Source: Dictyobacter alpinus (GTDB taxonomy: Bacteria > Chloroflexota > Ktedonobacteria > Ktedonobacterales > Ktedonobacteraceae). From it: a stretch of DNA of 64,000 nt. The notes under the pieces were generated by a model. That model did no database searches and was not told the DNA's origin. It worked only from the letters and a program-made list of their open reading frames with translations. The translations under genes were made by a program, and so were the position numbers. The stretch spans positions 806,001 through 870,000 of the forward strand of contig NZ_BIFT01000001.1 of assembly GCF_003967575.1 (NCBI RefSeq), in the 5' to 3' direction. Shown here one piece after another: positions 31,341 through 40,259 of the stretch; the first letter of the stretch is position 1; each line of letters begins with the position of its first letter.

Positions 31341-32975
31341 CTACAGGCCGAAATGCTGTTGGACATAAATGATATTAGCAAGCAGGCTAACAAGATCAGG
31401 TGGGGTACCAAACGTAATATCGCTGCGTTGCTCCTGCCCAACTGATAGACGGGTAATGATATTGGGAGCGGACCAGCCTTGCGCCATCAAATGAGCTCCC
31501 AGAGCACTAATCATCGCGGTGGAAAATGAACTTCCGCTCCAATCAGCCCAACCGTTATAATTGGTTTCACCAGTTGGAAAGGTTGGCGAGATAAATACCC
31601 CGCGCACAGCATCAGGTAATCCATTTTTGTCCTGTAAACCTGGATTATCTCCTCCAAAGGTGGCAACCCCGGATTCATTGGTGGGCAAATTCGCTGCATT
31701 CGCAAATTGGGCGGGCATAAAATGACTATTGAGCGCGCTAACACCAAGCGTTGAAGCATAACGTGCGGGCGCACGCGGTGGACGCGGCGCTAGCCCTTTT
31801 CCAACAGACTGGGTGGAATCGTTGCCTGCCGCTGCCACAATGAGTGCCCCATGCGACAACAGACTTTCAAAAAGGAGGCGCAAGCCCTCTTCTAGCGAGG
31901 TCAGGATGTGCTGCACACCTAACAATTGGGCGGTTGGCCATTGGCGATCTTGAAACCATAAATATGGGAGTCGCAGCGAGTCAGGCATAATAGTAAGACT
32001 GAGATTAATCACCAGGCGGCGAATGGTACCAGAGACCAGTTCATGCTCTAAATCAGTAAGAATCGCAAAAAGGGTATAAAGATCGCTGCCACCGAAATCA
32101 TTGAGTGCTCGCACCAGGCGAATATGCGCGCGTGGCGCCAGATCGCGGATAACGCCAGAGACAAACAGACCATGGTCAGGCATGAGATAATAGCGATTAA
32201 GTTGGTCGGCATCATGTCCGGTACGTACATCATTAGTCAGGGTATAGCGGTCATACTCTACAACAAATGAACCATCCTCCAGACGCATATCCTCAGCCAG
32301 GCGTTGTAACAGCCAGTTGCGGCGTAGCTCTGGACGGGTGGCGGCACTGCGAATGCGGTCAGGATGATGGGCCGTATCTAGCACGACGACCACCACATCT
32401 TCTGCGGCCCGTGCATCCAGGGGCAGCCCCTGTGTGGAGAGTTGCAAATGCCAGCCAGGTAAAGCGTTAGCAGCATTTGCAATGTCCAGCCCAGGCGCAG
32501 GACGTGGAGGGGCAGAAGGTCCACCATCGTTATAGAGTAAAGGGGCGGCAGCCACCAGCCAGTTTGGCATAGCAGAGATAATATGCAGGCCCGTCTGGGC
32601 GAAATAGGCAATATTTGCATGTATATATGAAAGTGCAGCTGGCAAAGGATCGCCTTCGCGCATATCAAGTGCCCGGGTATGCAAGAACAACGCAATCAAT
32701 GGTTGCTTACGGTCCAGACCAAAGACAAAGGCACGACGGCGTACAGGCGGCATCGCGGGACTCTCACTCCAGCGCCCCCCTGTACCATAAAGATCCACCG
32801 CCAGTTGATGGCGAGCTAGAAAATTATTGAGTTGAATTTGAATTTGTTCAGTTACTATATCAATGGCATCATCTAGAGGAATGCGCGTCAGACGAGCAAT
32901 CACAATCATTTCGCCAGGAATCCAATGGAACAGCCCGGCGGGCGTTCCCATGAATTCTGTTGAACTACGAGACAT
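31341..32975 (-). CDS. Subtilisin-like serine protease (S8), apparently without signal peptide
   Basis: A 544-residue protein from ATG 32975 with GGAGGGGGG upstream. The S8 triad is visible: Asp in VVVVVLDTAHH, His in LMPDHGLFVSGVI and Ser in WSGSSFSTAMIS, with the oxyanion Asn in VAAAGNDS. About 200 residues precede the catalytic domain; they lack a hydrophobic signal and contain EMIVIARLTRIP and LFLHTRALDM segments. Cytoplasmic or non-classically exported activity is possible. I see no inhibitor or partner gene nearby. Confidence 0.85.
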   Translation of the reverse strand: MSRSSTEFMGTPAGLFHWIPGEMIVIARLTRIPLDDAIDIVTEQIQIQLNNFLARHQLAVDLYGTGGRWSESPAMPPVRRRAFVFGLDRKQPLIALFLHTRALDMREGDPLPAALSYIHANIAYFAQTGLHIISAMPNWLVAAAPLLYNDGGPSAPPRPAPGLDIANAANALPGWHLQLSTQGLPLDARAAEDVVVVVLDTAHHPDRIRSAATRPELRRNWLLQRLAEDMRLEDGSFVVEYDRYTLTNDVRTGHDADQLNRYYLMPDHGLFVSGVIRDLAPRAHIRLVRALNDFGGSDLYTLFAILTDLEHELVSGTIRRLVINLSLTIMPDSLRLPYLWFQDRQWPTAQLLGVQHILTSLEEGLRLLFESLLSHGALIVAAAGNDSTQSVGKGLAPRPPRAPARYASTLGVSALNSHFMPAQFANAANLPTNESGVATFGGDNPGLQDKNGLPDAVRGVFISPTFPTGETNYNGWADWSGSSFSTAMISALGAHLMAQGWSAPNIITRLSVGQEQRSDITFGTPPDLVSLLANIIYVQQHFGL

Positions 32976-33198
32976 GCACGGAATCCCCCCTCCACGTAAT
33001 AGTGGTATTTGAAAGCATTTGAAAATAAAGGCGGTGGTACTGCTCCCTGAGGGCGCTGTACAAGCTGAAGCGAAGAATGTTTCCATTATATCCTAAAGGG
33101 GCGCAAGTGGACAACCAAACCATACTACTGTCTACTTTCATCGGAAAGACTGGCTATTTCGTTGTAAAACTATGATGATGTAGAGGAGATCGAGAGAA

Positions 33199-34308
33199 AT
33201 GTTTATATACGCAGAGCAACTATACCGTACGCTGGTGGAGCTCGTACGTATTCCTAGTACTTCAGGACAAGAGGAATATGTGCGCGCCTATCTGGAAAAA
33301 CATCTGACCAGTCTGGGTTTGGAGACCCAGGTTGATGAGATGGGCAATTTGATTGCGACGATGGCCGGTGAAGGGAAACCAGTACTACTTAATGCCCATA
33401 TGGATCGCGTGGCACCAGGATTGGGTCACACCCCTATTTTAGATGATGGCGTTCTCTATAGCGATGGACGAACCAATCTGGGTGCGGATGATGCGGCTGG
33501 CATCACGATTATCCTTGAAGTGGTTCGGCGCGCCATTGAGCAACAATTACAGCTTCCTCCCCTGGTCTTGCTCTTTACGGTCCAGGAAGAATGCGGCCTG
33601 TGTGGGGCAAACGGATTTGATGCAACTCGTTGGAATGTCGCCGATGGTATTGTATTTGATAATGCCTTTGAAGCTGGTGTCGTTGTCTCAAAGGCAGGCG
33701 CATATGAGACCTTCGATATTACTATTAGTGGCAAATCCGGCCATCCCGGCAAAGATTTGACGGGTACAGTAAGCGCGATCGAGATCTTTCGGCAAGCAAA
33801 CTTTACGAGCGGATCACTATCATTCGACCAGACACGCATCAATATCGGACGCATCAATGGTGGTATCGCTCGTAACGCAGTAGCGGATACCGTGACGATT
33901 GAGGGAGAGATACGCAGTTTTGAGTCGCCTGAAGCACGCCAGCAACATAGAATGGCGCTCCAGGAGGCTTTTGAAGATGCGGCACAACGTCTGGGAGGAC
34001 GTGTCGAGATCAACTTTAAAACCCAACACGAAGGATACAGTATTAGTCCAGATGAACCTTTACTTACGATGTATCAGGTGGCATTAGCACAGCGAGGAGC
34101 GGTCCTGCAGATGCAACCCACCTTTATTGGAAGTGATGCAGGTGGTTTGCGCACAAATATGCAAGTATTCACCCTGTCAACAGGCGTGGTTAACGAACAT
34201 ACGAAGGAAGAATATGTTGCTCTTTCTCCACTTGAGCAAATTGTGGTGGATACTCTGCATGTACTTCATCTCTGGCGTACACAAACGCTGGAGACTGAGT
34301 TAAAATAG
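33199..34308 (+). CDS. M20-family metallopeptidase (PepT-like)
   Basis: A 369-residue zinc peptidase of the M20/M25 peptidase T-like group. Ligands in order: His67 region NAHMDRVAPG, bridging Asp in NLGADDAAG, the Glu pair in VQEECGLCG, Asp in FDNAFE and His in NEHTKEEY. The lid (dimerisation) domain lies between, near residues 175-290, with SGKSGHPGKDLTG. It probably removes N-terminal residues from tripeptides or similar substrates in the cytoplasm. The start ATG follows GGAGATCGAGAG. It stands alone. Confidence 0.9.
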   Translation: MFIYAEQLYRTLVELVRIPSTSGQEEYVRAYLEKHLTSLGLETQVDEMGNLIATMAGEGKPVLLNAHMDRVAPGLGHTPILDDGVLYSDGRTNLGADDAAGITIILEVVRRAIEQQLQLPPLVLLFTVQEECGLCGANGFDATRWNVADGIVFDNAFEAGVVVSKAGAYETFDITISGKSGHPGKDLTGTVSAIEIFRQANFTSGSLSFDQTRINIGRINGGIARNAVADTVTIEGEIRSFESPEARQQHRMALQEAFEDAAQRLGGRVEINFKTQHEGYSISPDEPLLTMYQVALAQRGAVLQMQPTFIGSDAGGLRTNMQVFTLSTGVVNEHTKEEYVALSPLEQIVVDTLHVLHLWRTQTLETELK

Positions 34309-34516
34309 TGGCGGGAACTTACATCCCTCTGTACGGTAACAGAAAATGACTCTCCGCTGATCATATTTGCGGAAGAAGTCGGCTGGGAATAAGCCAATGT
34401 TCTAGTATATGAGGATGCATTCAGAACACTCATATAAATAAAGACTTACGGCATAAATTAGCACGACCGTTTGTTATCATTGGCAGAAGATAAGCACGCA
34501 AGTAAGGAAAATCAGA

Positions 34517-35467
34517 ATGGCAAAAATATACGGTGTAATCATTATTGGCTCTGGCCCGGCAGGCTATACAGCAGCCATCTATGCAGCCCGCTCAAATTTA
34601 TCTGTACTGATGTTGCAGGGATATTCAGCAGGTGGACAATTAATGCTGACCAGCGAGGTGGAAAACTTTCCTGGATTTGAGACTGGCATTTTAGGCCCGG
34701 AGATCATGGAGAAGTTTGAGAGCCAGGCTCGTCGCTTTGGCACAGAGATGCTACCCGAAGATGTGATCTCGGTCGACTTTAGCCAGCGCCCATTTACCGT
34801 CAAAACTGATATGGGTGAATATCAGTCCCGCGCGATCATCATTTCTACCGGTGCCAGTGCCAAATGGCTGGGACTGCCAAGTGAAAAACTCCTGCAAGGA
34901 CGTGGCGTGACCGCTTGTGCGACATGTGACGGCTTCTTCTTCAAGAATCGTGATGTCATTGTCATTGGTGGCGGCGATACAGCCATGGAAGAGGCAACAT
35001 TCCTGACACGTTATGCCAGCCATGTTACTATCGTGCATCGCCGTGATACGTTCCGCGCCAGTAAGATCATGCAGGATCGTGCTGCGAAAAATCCAAAGAT
35101 CAGTTTCTTGATGAATAGTGAAGTAACTGAGGTACTGGGAGGCGATGCAGTGACTGGTGTACGCATACGCGATACAAAAACTGGTGAGGAAAGTACATTC
35201 GACACGCAGGGTGTCTTCCTGGCCATTGGTCACCAACCAAATACAAGTCTGTTCAAAGGCATCATTGACATGGATGAGTCAGGCTATATTATTCCATCTG
35301 AGTTCACCATGACAAATATTCCTGGTGTCTTCGCGGCTGGCGATGTTACCGATCATCGTTATCGTCAGGCGATCACCGCGGCTGGCGATGGTTGTCGAGC
35401 CGCCATCGATCTGGAACGCTGGTTGGCCGAACAGGGCGATGATGTCGGAGTAGAAAACTGGGAGTAA
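34517..35467 (+). CDS. trxB: Thioredoxin reductase
   Basis: A 316-residue FAD/NADPH enzyme. The FAD-binding GSGPAGYTAAIYAARSNL lies at residues about 12-29. The redox-active CATCD is near residue 134, the NADPH-binding VIGGGDTAMEEATFL follows, and GVFAAGDVTDHRYRQAITAA is near the C terminus. It reduces thioredoxin. Length and order are standard for the low-molecular-weight type. The start ATG follows AAGGAAAATCAGA. No thioredoxin gene is adjacent. An inverted repeat follows at 35480-35513. Confidence 0.96.
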   Translation: MAKIYGVIIIGSGPAGYTAAIYAARSNLSVLMLQGYSAGGQLMLTSEVENFPGFETGILGPEIMEKFESQARRFGTEMLPEDVISVDFSQRPFTVKTDMGEYQSRAIIISTGASAKWLGLPSEKLLQGRGVTACATCDGFFFKNRDVIVIGGGDTAMEEATFLTRYASHVTIVHRRDTFRASKIMQDRAAKNPKISFLMNSEVTEVLGGDAVTGVRIRDTKTGEESTFDTQGVFLAIGHQPNTSLFKGIIDMDESGYIIPSEFTMTNIPGVFAAGDVTDHRYRQAITAAGDGCRAAIDLERWLAEQGDDVGVENWE

Positions 35468-35479
35468 CAAAAGGTCTAC

Positions 35480-35513
35480 ACAAGCGGTCTAAGAGAGTCT
35501 CTAGACCGCTTGT
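35480..35513. terminator. Terminator-like inverted repeat after trxB
   Basis: ACAAGCGGTCTA (35480-35491) pairs perfectly with TAGACCGCTTGT (35502-35513). There is no clear T-run, and the right arm covers the end of the convergent gene. Confidence 0.55.
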
Positions 35514-36019
35514 GAGGCATATAGCTCATTTTTCAATCCTTGAAAAGAACTGCTATTCAGTTGTGGCCGTCCAAAGCCAGTTATCCGTTCAAGTAAGATA
35601 AAGATACCCTCCTCAGTGTACCCCCAGGAATCCTGTATACCTTTTTCTTCAACCAGTATTTCTCCCTCTTCTTCCACACATTCCCCTTCCTGGAACATAA
35701 TATGGCGCAGCAACTGACCATCCACAAAATACCAGAAACCATAGGTATTGGCGGCGCTCTCAATCACAAAAGCAAAGATACGCCGGCCCTGGGAAAATTC
35801 TGCCAGCATCTGTTCACGCCAGGTAATAATAGACAATGGATCACATAGTACTGTCCAGGCTTCAATCTGACTTACAGCAAAAGGCACGGGTAAGCCAGCT
35901 GAAAAAGCTTGCCTTGCTTTAAATGTCTGGCCCGTCAATAAAAATGAGCTGGGAAAATGAGCAATGAATTCCTCTATTGTCATCTCTTCTATGCAAAAGG
36001 CCGTCGTATGCCACAACAT
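35501..36019 (-). CDS. Hypothetical protein
   Basis: A 172-residue protein from ATG 36019, selected for the GAGGAG stretch upstream; a start at 36052 is also open. It is soluble and acidic, with ordered stretches such as EEFIAHFPSSFLLTGQTFKA, FAFVIESAANTYGFWYFVDG and ESIQDSWGY-like segments. I do not recognise a family. It is convergent with trxB and overlaps the terminator repeat by a few codons. Confidence 0.6.
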   Translation of the reverse strand: MLWHTTAFCIEEMTIEEFIAHFPSSFLLTGQTFKARQAFSAGLPVPFAVSQIEAWTVLCDPLSIITWREQMLAEFSQGRRIFAFVIESAANTYGFWYFVDGQLLRHIMFQEGECVEEEGEILVEEKGIQDSWGYTEEGIFILLERITGFGRPQLNSSSFQGLKNELYASQAV

Positions 36020-36131
36020 ACTCGCTTCTCCTCTTCCATGGAACTTTGCCATGCATCAATATTATCTTTCTGTATGTAAGACGCTGGAAACTTAAAAAAA
36101 AGGATCATTTACGGCTCTATTCTGTCCAAAG

Positions 36132-36165
36132 AAAAAAATTCCCCCATGCTATTAGCATAGGGGAA
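36132..36165 (-). terminator. Rho-independent terminator of the aldolase gene
   Basis: Read on the minus strand, CCCCTATGCTA pairs with TAGCATGGGGG, followed by a run of seven T. It stands about 45 bases after the aldolase stop codon. Confidence 0.85.
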
Positions 36166-36207
36166 GCTTCAAACATGCCTTCTATCAAAGCATACTTAAA
36201 ATGGTGC

Positions 36208-37131
36208 TTATTTTACTGAGCCTTCATAAATGCCCATGATATTACCCAGGAATTTAACTGCATCTTCGCGGCTGCGCTGGAAGGAGTTACGGCCAATGAT
36301 TGAACCGAAACCACCACCATCACGAATCGCACGTGCCTCATTAAAGACCTGATCATCAGCAGCGGTTGCGCCACCCGAGAAGATCACGATACGGCGACCA
36401 TCAAATGAACTCTGGACCACGTGTTTTACACGTTCGGCCAGTGTTGATGTTGGGATCTCGTACTTCTGATATACCTTCTGGGCTTCAGCCAGCTCAACTT
36501 TAGCACTGGGCAGTTTAACTTTGATGATGTCAGCACCCAGTTGTGCGGCAATCTGTGCAGCGTAGGCAACCACATCAATCGAGGTCTCACCATCTTTGCT
36601 TAGAGAGCTACCACGAGGGTAAGACCACACGACGGTGGCCAGACCAGCGGATTTGGCTTCCAGTGTCAGTTCACGCAATTGCTCGTACATCTGATTGCGC
36701 TCAGAGGATCCTGGATAAATAGTAAAGCCAACAGCAACACAACCCAGACGTAACGCATCCTCAACGCTAGCAGTGACTGCTGAGATAGGATCACGCTCAT
36801 CATTCAACACGTCATGGTTATTGCACTTTAAGATCAGGGGAATTTCGCCAGCATATTCATTGATACCAGCCTCCAATGAGCCAAGCGGAGCAGCATAAGC
36901 ATTACAGCCTGCTTCAATAGCCAGTTGGAAGTGATAACGTGGATCATATGCCGCGGGATTTGGGGCAAAACTACGTGCTGGACCGTGCTCAAAGCCCTGG
37001 TCGACTGGCAGAATCACCATTTTACCGGTTCCACCCAGACGACCATGGTTGAGCATGCGAGCCAGGTTTGTACGAACACCAGGATTTTCGCTGGCATACC
37101 AGCTTAAAATTTCTTTGATACGGTCTTTCAT
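36208..37131 (-). CDS. fbaB: Class I fructose-bisphosphate aldolase (FbaB/DhnA type)
   Basis: A 307-residue TIM-barrel aldolase of the archaeal/FbaB type. Visible segments are MVILPVDQGFEHGPARSF near the start, PLILKCNNHDVL, GFTIYPGSSERNQMYEQLRE and the Schiff-base lysine in DIIKVKLPS. IFSGGATAADDQVFNEA and IIGRNSFQRSREDAVKF follow (phosphate binding). It interconverts fructose 1,6-bisphosphate with DHAP and glyceraldehyde 3-phosphate. It is monocistronic with its own terminator. Confidence 0.93.
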   Translation of the reverse strand: MKDRIKEILSWYASENPGVRTNLARMLNHGRLGGTGKMVILPVDQGFEHGPARSFAPNPAAYDPRYHFQLAIEAGCNAYAAPLGSLEAGINEYAGEIPLILKCNNHDVLNDERDPISAVTASVEDALRLGCVAVGFTIYPGSSERNQMYEQLRELTLEAKSAGLATVVWSYPRGSSLSKDGETSIDVVAYAAQIAAQLGADIIKVKLPSAKVELAEAQKVYQKYEIPTSTLAERVKHVVQSSFDGRRIVIFSGGATAADDQVFNEARAIRDGGGFGSIIGRNSFQRSREDAVKFLGNIMGIYEGSVK

Positions 37132-37581
37132 TTTTTCTATTCCTTAATGCACTTTCCTTCAAGGAACCTACCACATTCGCCGTGGTAGTCTATACCCTCT
37201 ATTGTATCACGATGGAATTGAATACATATGCGCTAGCGCGCGTCTCGCATCGTTAATAAACACAAAGAAGCAATAGGAAGTGGACACCTTGATTGGTCAC
37301 AACATCTATTGTTTTACTGAGCACTCTTAGTGTAGCACACAGCCTGGAATGGTCACAAGCATGAGCTTTATACATACTTCTATATACAAAAACACTAAAA
37401 AAATACGTCGTTCACAGCTCTCCCGCCATGGGATCTTCTAGCACTTCAGTAGCGGGCCATTCTTGTTACTGCTCTCTCCATTGATACGTTTCAACATAAA
37501 GACATCCAAAAAAATAGACACCTTATCTTTATATATCTACGAATAAGACGATATAAAGCGCATTAGAAGGAGATAGATAGT
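37132..37581. other. Intergenic stretch between fbaB and the 37,582 gene
   Basis: This stretch holds the fbaB leader, with a small hairpin (CTACCAC-ATTCGCC-GTGGTAG), and two copies of TGGTCACAA. A short GC-containing patch at 37,410-37,470 is unexplained. No gene is supported. Confidence 0.4.
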
Positions 37582-38097
37582 ATGGGCGGCAGCAGCTTTG
37601 ATCTGATCGCACAAGAATTGCAAAAACAAAATAATATTATGGAAGAAATGAAGGCGGAAAATCTCCGACTGCGCCAGCAACTTACTGATCTACGCGCTGG
37701 TAAGGGCGTTTTCCTGGAAATTAATGGTACACGTATAGCATTAGATACCTTACAGTCGGCACCATCGACCCCAACAAACCATACCAGTTCAACACCTGAT
37801 GCTCCCTTCTCAACTGTGCCAACCAGCGCGAAACGAACTTCAGACGCGGGTCAGGATGAAGTCAAACAAGTAGATATGGCAGAACCGCAGAGCAAAACAA
37901 CCGCTCCTCTATCAACTGAGAAAAAAGGGACTGAGCAACCCACCTTCCTGGAAGAAATTATGCTCGATGAGTTTCAATCTGCTCTAACAGCTCCGCATGC
38001 GACCTGGTCAGAACCTGACAAGAAATCCCAGGGCACAGAGGAAGAGCAAAAAGCCGCTCTGCGCCGTGAATTAATGGGAAGTTTCTTACTAGAATAA
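37582..38097 (+). CDS. Hypothetical protein with N-terminal coiled coil
   Basis: A 171-residue protein following AGAAGGAGAT. Residues about 7-40 form a clear heptad region (LIAQELQKQNNIMEEMKAEN, LRLRQQLTDL) and then GVFLEINGTRIALDTL, a small beta motif. The middle is Ser/Thr/Pro-rich and probably disordered. The C terminus is acidic and ends in LRRELMGSFLLE. I do not recognise a family; a scaffold or dimeric adaptor is possible. Confidence 0.65.
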   Translation: MGGSSFDLIAQELQKQNNIMEEMKAENLRLRQQLTDLRAGKGVFLEINGTRIALDTLQSAPSTPTNHTSSTPDAPFSTVPTSAKRTSDAGQDEVKQVDMAEPQSKTTAPLSTEKKGTEQPTFLEEIMLDEFQSALTAPHATWSEPDKKSQGTEEEQKAALRRELMGSFLLE

Positions 38098-38208
38098 GCA
38101 GTCCACAGGAGCTGTCATAAAAGGGCGGAGAGCAGGTAAACATCAGACCTCTCTCAGCCCCTGTTAGCTACTAGAAGCAACTAAAGATTACGCAACAGCC
38201 TTCACAAT

Positions 38209-38904
38209 CTACTTGGTACCAGGAACCGTTGACACTAAAAATTGTAACGGTGGTGTTCCCTTATAAAATCCGATTGCAAAGATGCTATTGATGGTGCCTT
38301 CTTTAATGGTGGCATTCAAAGGTACAGTAGCCCTGGCCCGTATGGCATTCACGTTAAACGCCTGCGCCCCTGCTGGAACCGTAAGGTAAGGACTGACTTG
38401 ATTATATTCAAGCCCTGTAATCACTTTCTTACCACCAAGAGTGACATCAACCGGTCCTGCATTGGGAGACAAATGGTAGACACGAACCTTAGCCGACGCT
38501 CCACCAAGGGCATTATTATCTAGAAAAGACCGAAACCTGAAACCTTTCTCCTTTGAGCCAACGACCGCAACAGTATAGAGGTTACCAGCGGTCAGGTCGG
38601 TAGACCAGCGCAGCACTGCAGCTCTGATGTTTTTGCCAGTGGGGACGACTCTAATGGTGTGTTCACCACCAGGCACTGACAGGTAGCTGGTAGCAGTCGC
38701 AAACGCAAAGTTCTTGAGTACTTCTTTCTGGTCCACATACACATCAACATTGCCAGCATTGGGGGCTGCATGCACAATGCGAACGTATGTATCACTAGTC
38801 GCAGTTGCAAATGCGCTGGTGGACATACTCACAAACAATAGAAGGACGCCGAGGGTTAAAAGCAGGTGCTTAAACCCGATGCTAAATGAGCTTTTTTGTC
38901 TCAT
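38209..38904 (-). CDS. Secreted DUF4397-domain protein
   Basis: A 231-residue protein from ATG 38904. A signal peptide is clear (KHLLLTLGVLLLFVSMSTSA, then FATA). Two similar halves follow, each beginning with a VRIVHAAPNAGNVDVYVD / VRVYHLSPNAGPVDVTLG motif, the hallmark of DUF4397, a beta-sandwich found in exported proteins. The function is unknown, probably cell-surface. The open frame extends upstream to 39036, but that part lacks a signal and a ribosome-binding site. Confidence 0.82.
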   Translation of the reverse strand: MRQKSSFSIGFKHLLLTLGVLLLFVSMSTSAFATATSDTYVRIVHAAPNAGNVDVYVDQKEVLKNFAFATATSYLSVPGGEHTIRVVPTGKNIRAAVLRWSTDLTAGNLYTVAVVGSKEKGFRFRSFLDNNALGGASAKVRVYHLSPNAGPVDVTLGGKKVITGLEYNQVSPYLTVPAGAQAFNVNAIRARATVPLNATIKEGTINSIFAIGFYKGTPPLQFLVSTVPGTK

Positions 38905-39551
38905 TCTCACTCTCGCTTCTTCCGCGCTGTTGGTACAGTTATCCCTCATGTAAACCCAACAGCTGTACGAAGGGAAGAAAGGGTTCCATCCACCCTTCAT
39001 CTTATTGACGTTCCAACGCCCTAAAAAGTAATACAAATAAGTAACCCTGGTATAATTTCATTGATGGCTGAACTGGTTCACTCCGGCTATATGAGATAAC
39101 AATAATGGCTATTTAATGCTTAAATTTAGCGCGCGATGAAGCGTTGAGCGTTTAAAATATAAGACTGCGCAATTAGCGCTTGAGTTACTACCCTCTTTAG
39201 AATTTCTTCACGTCGTGTTTGTAGGAGAATGTCAAAGGATAGGTATATAATACTGAATCATAGCGAGCATGTCTTCATCACTACTTACTTTTTCACGACG
39301 ATCAATACTCAGAGGACAACTCATTGCAGGTGCGACGTTCACGATTATGTTACAAATGCTGCGCGAAAGAAGGGGGTTAAAGTTATTCTCGTATTGTGGT
39401 TACAATGGAAGGAAAGCAATCGTCGATCTTCGTTCGAATGGAACGTTTTTTCGGCCGAAGCAGATCCCGCTCCAATGAAATTTGTAGGAGTGCAAGGAGG
39501 CGTGATCCAGCCCTCAGCCAGGAAGGCTCAGGTCGCTGACACGAAAGAATT
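38905..39551. other. Intergenic stretch upstream of the ECF sigma gene
   Basis: An extended -10, TGGTATAAT (TATAAT 39051-39056), points towards the sigma gene. The plus-strand frame 39229-39555 ends in a 4-base overlap with the sigma start, but its composition is unlike a protein. Nothing more is supported. Confidence 0.4.
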
Positions 39552-40259
39552 GTGAGACAAAATCAACCAGGCGCAAACGAACGGTTCGAAGAACAGATCG
39601 TCGTTTCTAGCGTTGCCGAGGGGCAACCTCCTGACGATGGGAACTGGCAAGCTGATGTTGTCACACGTTTTCTCGCCGGGGACGAAGGGGCTTTTACCCA
39701 GATCGTTGATCGGTACGGTGCTCTTCTGGTTCGTACAGCTTATTTATTGATACATGATGAAGAAACAGCCAGGGACATAGTTCAGGATGCTTTTATTCTG
39801 GCCTGGAAAAATATGCATAAATTACGTGAACGCATGTATCTACGGGCCTGGCTTTTGAAAATTGTAGTAAATCAGACGACCAGCTTTAAGAGACAACTGG
39901 CCAGACGTACCGCTCTGTTTAAAGAGCAGTTGGTTCAATATACAACTGATCAATCCATTGAGGTGACCGATGTGCAAAAAGGTAGTATAGAAGATTCGCT
40001 CGATATGTCACAGGCGATCAGTAAATTGCCACTCAATCAGCGCACCGTCCTTGTGCTTTTTTACTATCACAAAATGACGATGTCTGAAATTGCTGAGACA
40101 TTGGGAGTTGCTGAAAATACTTTGCGGAAACGCCTCCAGGCGGCCCATGAGAAATTGCGCCGCGTTTTATCTGCCGATACCAATCATTCTCCAACTTCTA
40201 TACAAGAAACAGATTATCGCAATGCACCGATTACCTTACACAGGAGAGAAGTACAATGA
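39552..40259 (+). CDS. ECF-type RNA polymerase sigma factor
   Basis: A 235-residue sigma-70-family factor from GTG 39552. Region 2 is clear: AFTQIVDRYGALLVRTAYLL, then ARDIVQDAFILAWKNMHKL. Region 4 reads LPLNQRTVLVLFYYHKMTMS, EIAETLGVAENTLRKRLQAA, HEKLRRVL. It has a 30-residue N-terminal and a 30-residue C-terminal extension. Its stop overlaps the start of the next gene by four bases, the usual layout for a sigma factor with its membrane-bound anti-sigma factor. Confidence 0.92.
   Translation: MRQNQPGANERFEEQIVVSSVAEGQPPDDGNWQADVVTRFLAGDEGAFTQIVDRYGALLVRTAYLLIHDEETARDIVQDAFILAWKNMHKLRERMYLRAWLLKIVVNQTTSFKRQLARRTALFKEQLVQYTTDQSIEVTDVQKGSIEDSLDMSQAISKLPLNQRTVLVLFYYHKMTMSEIAETLGVAENTLRKRLQAAHEKLRRVLSADTNHSPTSIQETDYRNAPITLHRREVQ

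Noticed and set aside
39229..39555. Plus-strand frame overlapping the ECF sigma start by four bases
   Set aside because: The overlap looks like coupling, but the translated sequence has no family likeness, odd composition and no good ribosome-binding site.
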